From the NCBI GenBank assembly GCA_011316305.1, contig SAUG01000058.1, forward strand, positions 248,001 through 312,000: a stretch of DNA of 64,000 nt, in the 5' to 3' direction. The notes below the pieces were generated by a model. The model saw only the letters and a list, made by a program, of their open reading frames with translations. It searched no databases and was not told the DNA's origin. The stretch is from Rusavskia elegans. Its lineage: Eukaryota; Ascomycota; Lecanoromycetes; Teloschistales; Teloschistaceae. Position numbers and translations under genes: made by a program. Positions 59,994 to 64,000 of the stretch are shown here, one piece after another (position 1 is the first letter of the stretch; every line of letters begins with the position of its first letter).

Positions 59994-61079
59994 ATGCCGC
60001 GAGCATTTACCGCCACGTCCAGCCATCGCCGCTGGGGATAGTCTCGGCATTCTTTCAAACATTGCAGAACAACCCAAAACCTTCGCCATCTCCAGTATTT
60101 TCTGCAAAGAATCCTTCTGAACTTTCTTTCCATTATTACCCTTTGACCAGAACATCTCAATGCAGACGTCTGATCATATCGCCGGTGATAGCATCATGTT
60201 ACGTTGAGCTTCGATTTCAGAAGACCACCATGCCAAACGCACATAAGGATGAAATAACCAAAAGTGGATTCTCTTCAACCGGACGCAATGCGGTGTTGGG
60301 CGTTCAATAAACTTATTTATTTCCTTTTTCTCCCCTAACACAGCAGTACCATTACATGTTCGAGGCATCGGAGGATTTAGCGTTGAACTGGGGTTTATTC
60401 TTGCATGATGATTTCATTGGAGAGAAGGGTTTCTTTCTTTCACATCATCTAACGATCGGACCGGGGAGTTCGGCATCGGCTTACACACGCTTGTTTACCA
60501 AAACCACTTACTGATAAAAGCACTGTCTTTGGCCGCCACCATCGAATCCTGGCCGGTCGTTCCGCGGTGTCTGGGTTGCATGTGCACAGTCTAGAAACTG
60601 CGTGTGGTTTTAGCGATTGGACTTCAAGAAGCTCTGTCAGCGATTCGAGGCGGCATTGGGCTGTCCGGATGGAAGCTCACAAAATGATGGGCTGACATAG
60701 AGCAGGTAGAATTATGCTTCGCAATATTATTTTTCATTATCGATGCTGTGCGTCTTCCATCGTCTGTCCTTTGTATGCATGCCCGATTATCCTGGGTGAC
60801 TGGTGAGAATTCGACATATCTAGGCTTTCGGTAGTAGCAAACGTAAGATTGAAAAGGTGAGCGGGTCCTCGACGAAAGCGGTCGGCAAGTCGATGTACTT
60901 GCGGGAGAGTTATCCCTATGCCACGATTGCTAATTCGCCCCGCAAGGGTGCCGATTGAAGTTGCAGTATACCTCAACGATACCCACCGCGCCAGCGCCAT
61001 CGCCATGCTAGATGAACATGTAAGACCCCCAGAAGCCAACAGCCTTTTCGCCGCATATTGACTATCACGACGAAAGCAA
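59994..61079. other. Convergent intergenic region between cyclin and rpt5
   Basis: About 1.1 kb between two stop codons. It holds 3' untranslated regions; AATAAA-like and AT-rich segments occur near 60,300. No further gene is convincing. Confidence 0.5.
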
Positions 61080-62589
61080 CTATGCGTAGAAATTGACCGT
61101 CTCTTTCTTCTTGCTTTGAACTTCGGCGATGGCATCCACGTAGTGCTCATGCCCAATCTTAGCCATGCCTTTGCGTAACGCAATCATGCCGGCTTCGACG
61201 CAAACGGCTTTCAATTGCGCTCCACCGAATTCATCGGTGCTCCGTGCTAATTCGGGCCAATTGACGGCCTCGTCGACGGTCATCTTGCGGCTGTGGATCT
61301 TCAAAATCTGAGCTCGTGCTTCCTCATTGGGTAACGGGAATTCGATCTTGCGATCCAGACGGCCAGATCGCAGGAGCGCCGGGTCGAGGACATCGACACG
61401 GTTGGTGGCTGCTAAAACCTTGACCCGGTCGTCCGAAGCAAACCCATCGAGCTGGTTCAGCAACTCCAGCATTGTTCGCTGGACTTCTCGGTCACCGCTT
61501 TTCTCGCTGTCGAAGCGCTTTGTGCCGACGGCGTCAAGTTCATCTATGAAAATGATCGAAGGAGCCTTTTCCTTTGCGAGCGCGAAGCAATCCCGGACAA
61601 GTTTGGCTCCGTCACCGATGAACATTTGCACAAGCTGGGGGCCAGCAAGTTTCAGGAAGGTTGCGTCCGTTTGGGCTGCGCAGGCGCGTGCGAGGAGAGT
61701 TTTACCCGTACCCGGAGGCCCGTACATTAGGGCACCTATTGAGTATGAGTTGAGATAAGAAGCTTAGCCTGGAAAGGGGCCTTAAGGGTACCTTTGGGAG
61801 CTTTTATACCAATCTTCTTGAATCGCTCTGCCTCTTTCATAGGCCAGACAACGGCTTCGACAAGTTCCTCAATCTGCTTGTCAAGACCTCCGACGTCGGT
61901 GTATTTTTCTGTGGGTTTCTCGTCAACCTCCATAGCTTTAACTCTGCTATCGTATTCCGCCGGCAGTGTGTCCAGGACAAGATATGAGTCCTTGTTGACT
62001 CCGATCAAGTCACCAGGTTTGAGCGTCGTGTGGTCGACAAGGCCGATAAGCGGTAGAAAGATAGTTTGGCGGGTCGATGTTTTGATGACGGCGGATTTGC
62101 CAACCCGTGTGGCGTCTAGATCGATGTTGGCTCCCTCTTCGGCTGCTTCCTTTTCTACGTCGAGGTCAAGGAGCTCGACGACGTTGCCAACAAGATACGG
62201 TAGTTGCCTGAGTGGGGCAGCAAGAATCAGTAACATCCAACAAGCAAGCATTTAAGCCGTCGGTACCTGTTGTTCTCAATCTTCTCCAGATTATCCTTAA
62301 TCTTTTCTTTCATCGCGCTTTGCTCATGCGACAACCTCTGGAACTCGCTTTTCATAATTCTCATATCGTTATCGAGCAGCCGCTTCCTCATCTGGATATC
62401 TCCTGTGCTGGAGTGCAGGATCTCGGCATCTATTATGTCTTCCTCCTTTGCGTCGTCCTTCTTCTCTCCATCTGCATCCTTCATTTCAGCATTAGCATCT
62501 TGGGACGGCTTCTTGTCCTTGTCGTCGCCATCCTGCTTCTCTTCCTTTCCCTCCCGCTCCATATCGTCGAGATCCTCGAGAGTTGACAT
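61080..62589 (-). CDS. rpt5: 26S proteasome regulatory particle AAA-ATPase Rpt5
   Basis: Exons on minus: 62,589-62,267, 62,207-61,792 and 61,735-61,080; the introns are 59 nt (GTACCG...CAG, CTGAT branch) and 56 nt (GTACCC...TAG). The product is 464 aa. It has an acidic, Lys-rich N-terminus, a coiled coil (about residues 60-108), an OB-like domain ([13 protein letters not shown] ... [12 protein letters not shown]), and the AAA module with Walker A GPPGTGKT, Walker [10 protein letters not shown] and RSGRLDRK. It ends NFYA, the HbYX-like tail by which Rpt5 docks into the 20S core pocket. Rpt5 is one of six ATPases that unfold ubiquitinated substrates. All catalytic residues are present. Confidence 0.95.
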
Positions 62590-63826
62590 GTTGGCTGTCG
62601 ATCTCGATGAGTTTTGCGCAAGTCTGAGGTATCGAATGAAGGTCTCAGGCTAAGAAGTGATGCGGAGCTACCTTAGCTCTTATCTAGATGGTAGGTTGGG
62701 GTCCTTTGAAGTGGTGCTCTTCGATAATCATGTTGATGTGGTCACTCTGCGCTTACTGCTTAAGCATGAGCGCGCTAAGCGCTTGTCATACCACCTCAGG
62801 CCTTGCAGTCGTACTCGTACTCTGCCACCATGTCAATACTTATTACCTTTTCAATCTTCAATGTGTATCCAGCTGACGGCATTGACATGGACTTCGTCGG
62901 ATAGGAAGGCGATTTGGATGAACATGTTGCCAACGTTGGGGGTCGTCGTAAGTGCAACCATTCCATGAAGTGCCGATGGTGGAACATACCATAGTGGTTC
63001 AGGCTCCTGGTTCTTGTTTTTCAACGTCGGCTCTTACTCCGGAGCTGTAGAGCTCTCGTGTCACTCGCAATATCGGTAGACACACATATTCCCAATAAGG
63101 TCCCCAGAGGGAAGATATGTCCTGTCCTCAAGCGCCTCTCAGCCAGTCCCCAGAGCCCGCAAACGAATCACGCAACCATTCGCCAATCACAACGTCGGAC
63201 TAATGTTTTAAACAATTGTCAGTTAAGATGCTGATCGTACGAGATTTTTGTTCGCGGAGAAGTGTATTATATATGTACAACAGCTCCAAGTTTTGTTTTT
63301 AGGTTCGGTCACTCATCCAGCTCGGGCCAATGTAGGACAGACTGATTTATGGATCACAGGCCGCAGACCACACTGGACAATAAAATTGATTCAAACCACG
63401 AGACAACGCCGAAAGTTATAGAGCTTGGAACTATGCTGAATCATCTGCAACTCCTTTCTGGCCCGTAGAATTTTCCCAGTGAGATATGAGCTGGGTCTGG
63501 GACATGGCAATGTAACCGGCGCCAGGATGACACCAATATGGATGGAGTAATAGGTGGGCCTTCGATGGCAAAGCTGAGCAGCTTATGGCAAATGATGAGC
63601 GCCTCTGGGTCCTGTAACAGCATTGCTGATATGATGGCGTAAAGACTGGGATCAGCACCAAATGCACGTACATCTCAGCAGACCAGGTGGTGCTTGCTAC
63701 ACAAGACAGCACCGATTGATGAGTAACGAATACCGCGGAGGATCATTCCGTGGGCGGAGCATACATCTGAAATGGTTTGTACTGAGCAATTGGGCATGGC
63801 CGTTCGGCCTGTAGTCTCCCACCTGT
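62590..63826. promoter_or_regulatory. rpt5 upstream region and intergenic DNA
   Basis: It holds the rpt5 promoter and leader near 62,590-62,800. The rest, to about 63,820, has balanced composition but no frame with protein-like content. I did not find an obvious Rpn4-type proteasome box. Confidence 0.45.
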
Positions 63827-63997
63827 CTATTCTCGCCTGAGCCCGCCTGCGCCGTGGGTGTGGACCATCTGGTGTGCCGTAAGCTGTGCCATGATCCTCA
63901 TGTCAAGCGTTGCGTCGGCGTCAGACAGGACTGGAATTTTGATTGCTCCAACAGCTTTCATGCGGATTCCTGACCAGCCTGGCAAATCAACATCTAC
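63827..63997 (-). CDS. Possible 3'-terminal exon of a gene running off the right edge
   Basis: On minus, a frame of 56 codons is open from just after a TAG at the window edge (which could be a splice acceptor) to a stop at 63,829-63,827. It reads VDLPGWSGIRMKAVGAIKIP and then LSDADATLDMRIMAQLTAHQ, which looks protein-like. No domain is recognised and the upstream part is outside the window. It could be chance. Confidence 0.25.
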   Translation of the reverse strand, partial: VDVDLPGWSGIRMKAVGAIKIPVLSDADATLDMRIMAQLTAHQMVHTHGAGGLRRE

Positions 63998-64000
63998 CTA

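Overview
This window reads as nuclear DNA of a filamentous ascomycete (Pezizomycotina; Dothideomycete-like in its split into AT-rich blocks and gene blocks, but I cannot name a species). The evidence is short spliceosomal introns (54-60 nt, GTNNGT donors, CTAAC/CTGAT-type branch sites), typical fungal proteins (an Sch9-type AGC kinase, an Rsc7/Npl6-family subunit, Rpt5, Pch1-like and Clg1-like cyclins), and transposon DNA carrying the signature of repeat-induced point mutation (RIP). In that DNA CpA/TpG is nearly absent, TpA is hugely enriched, and CpG survives.

Layout. 1-26,835: a nested pile of one Ty1/copia LTR retrotransposon family (LTR about 176 bp, TGTTG...CAACA; gag-pol on the minus strand in most copies). 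One copy (11,149-18,769) sits inside an older copy with a perfect AAAAT target duplication. 24,391-36,180: AT-rich relics of other elements, including a family with a tRNA-like Pol III head, three TIR-bearing families and unassigned sequence. 36,183-38,460: a 2.3-kb undamaged island with a tRNA-Arg(CCG) gene containing an intron and a Pch1-like cyclin gene. 38,461-47,880: a second RIP-damaged block with a 3.35-kb LTR element (perfect AGAAA duplication), a hAT-like TIR element with a perfect 8-bp duplication, and more copies of the families seen on the left. 47,880-64,000: a normal gene block with an F-box protein (+), Sch9-type kinase (-), Rsc7-family chromatin remodeller subunit (+), Clg1-like cyclin (+) and proteasome ATPase Rpt5 (-).

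How the parts relate. The host genes are unlinked housekeeping and regulatory functions (transcription-kinase cyclin, nutrient signalling, chromatin remodelling, Pho85-type cyclin, proteasome); I see no biosynthetic cluster or effector locus. The repeat blocks hold no intact transposon gene: every gag-pol relic has TAG/TAA stops and C-to-Y, H-to-Y or D-to-N changes at catalytic and zinc positions. The most unusual candidates are an open frame on the strand opposite gag-pol, kept in all three comparable copia copies; a mobile family with a tRNA-like core existing in short, long and palindromic forms; and a compact LTR element carrying an unrecognised frame.
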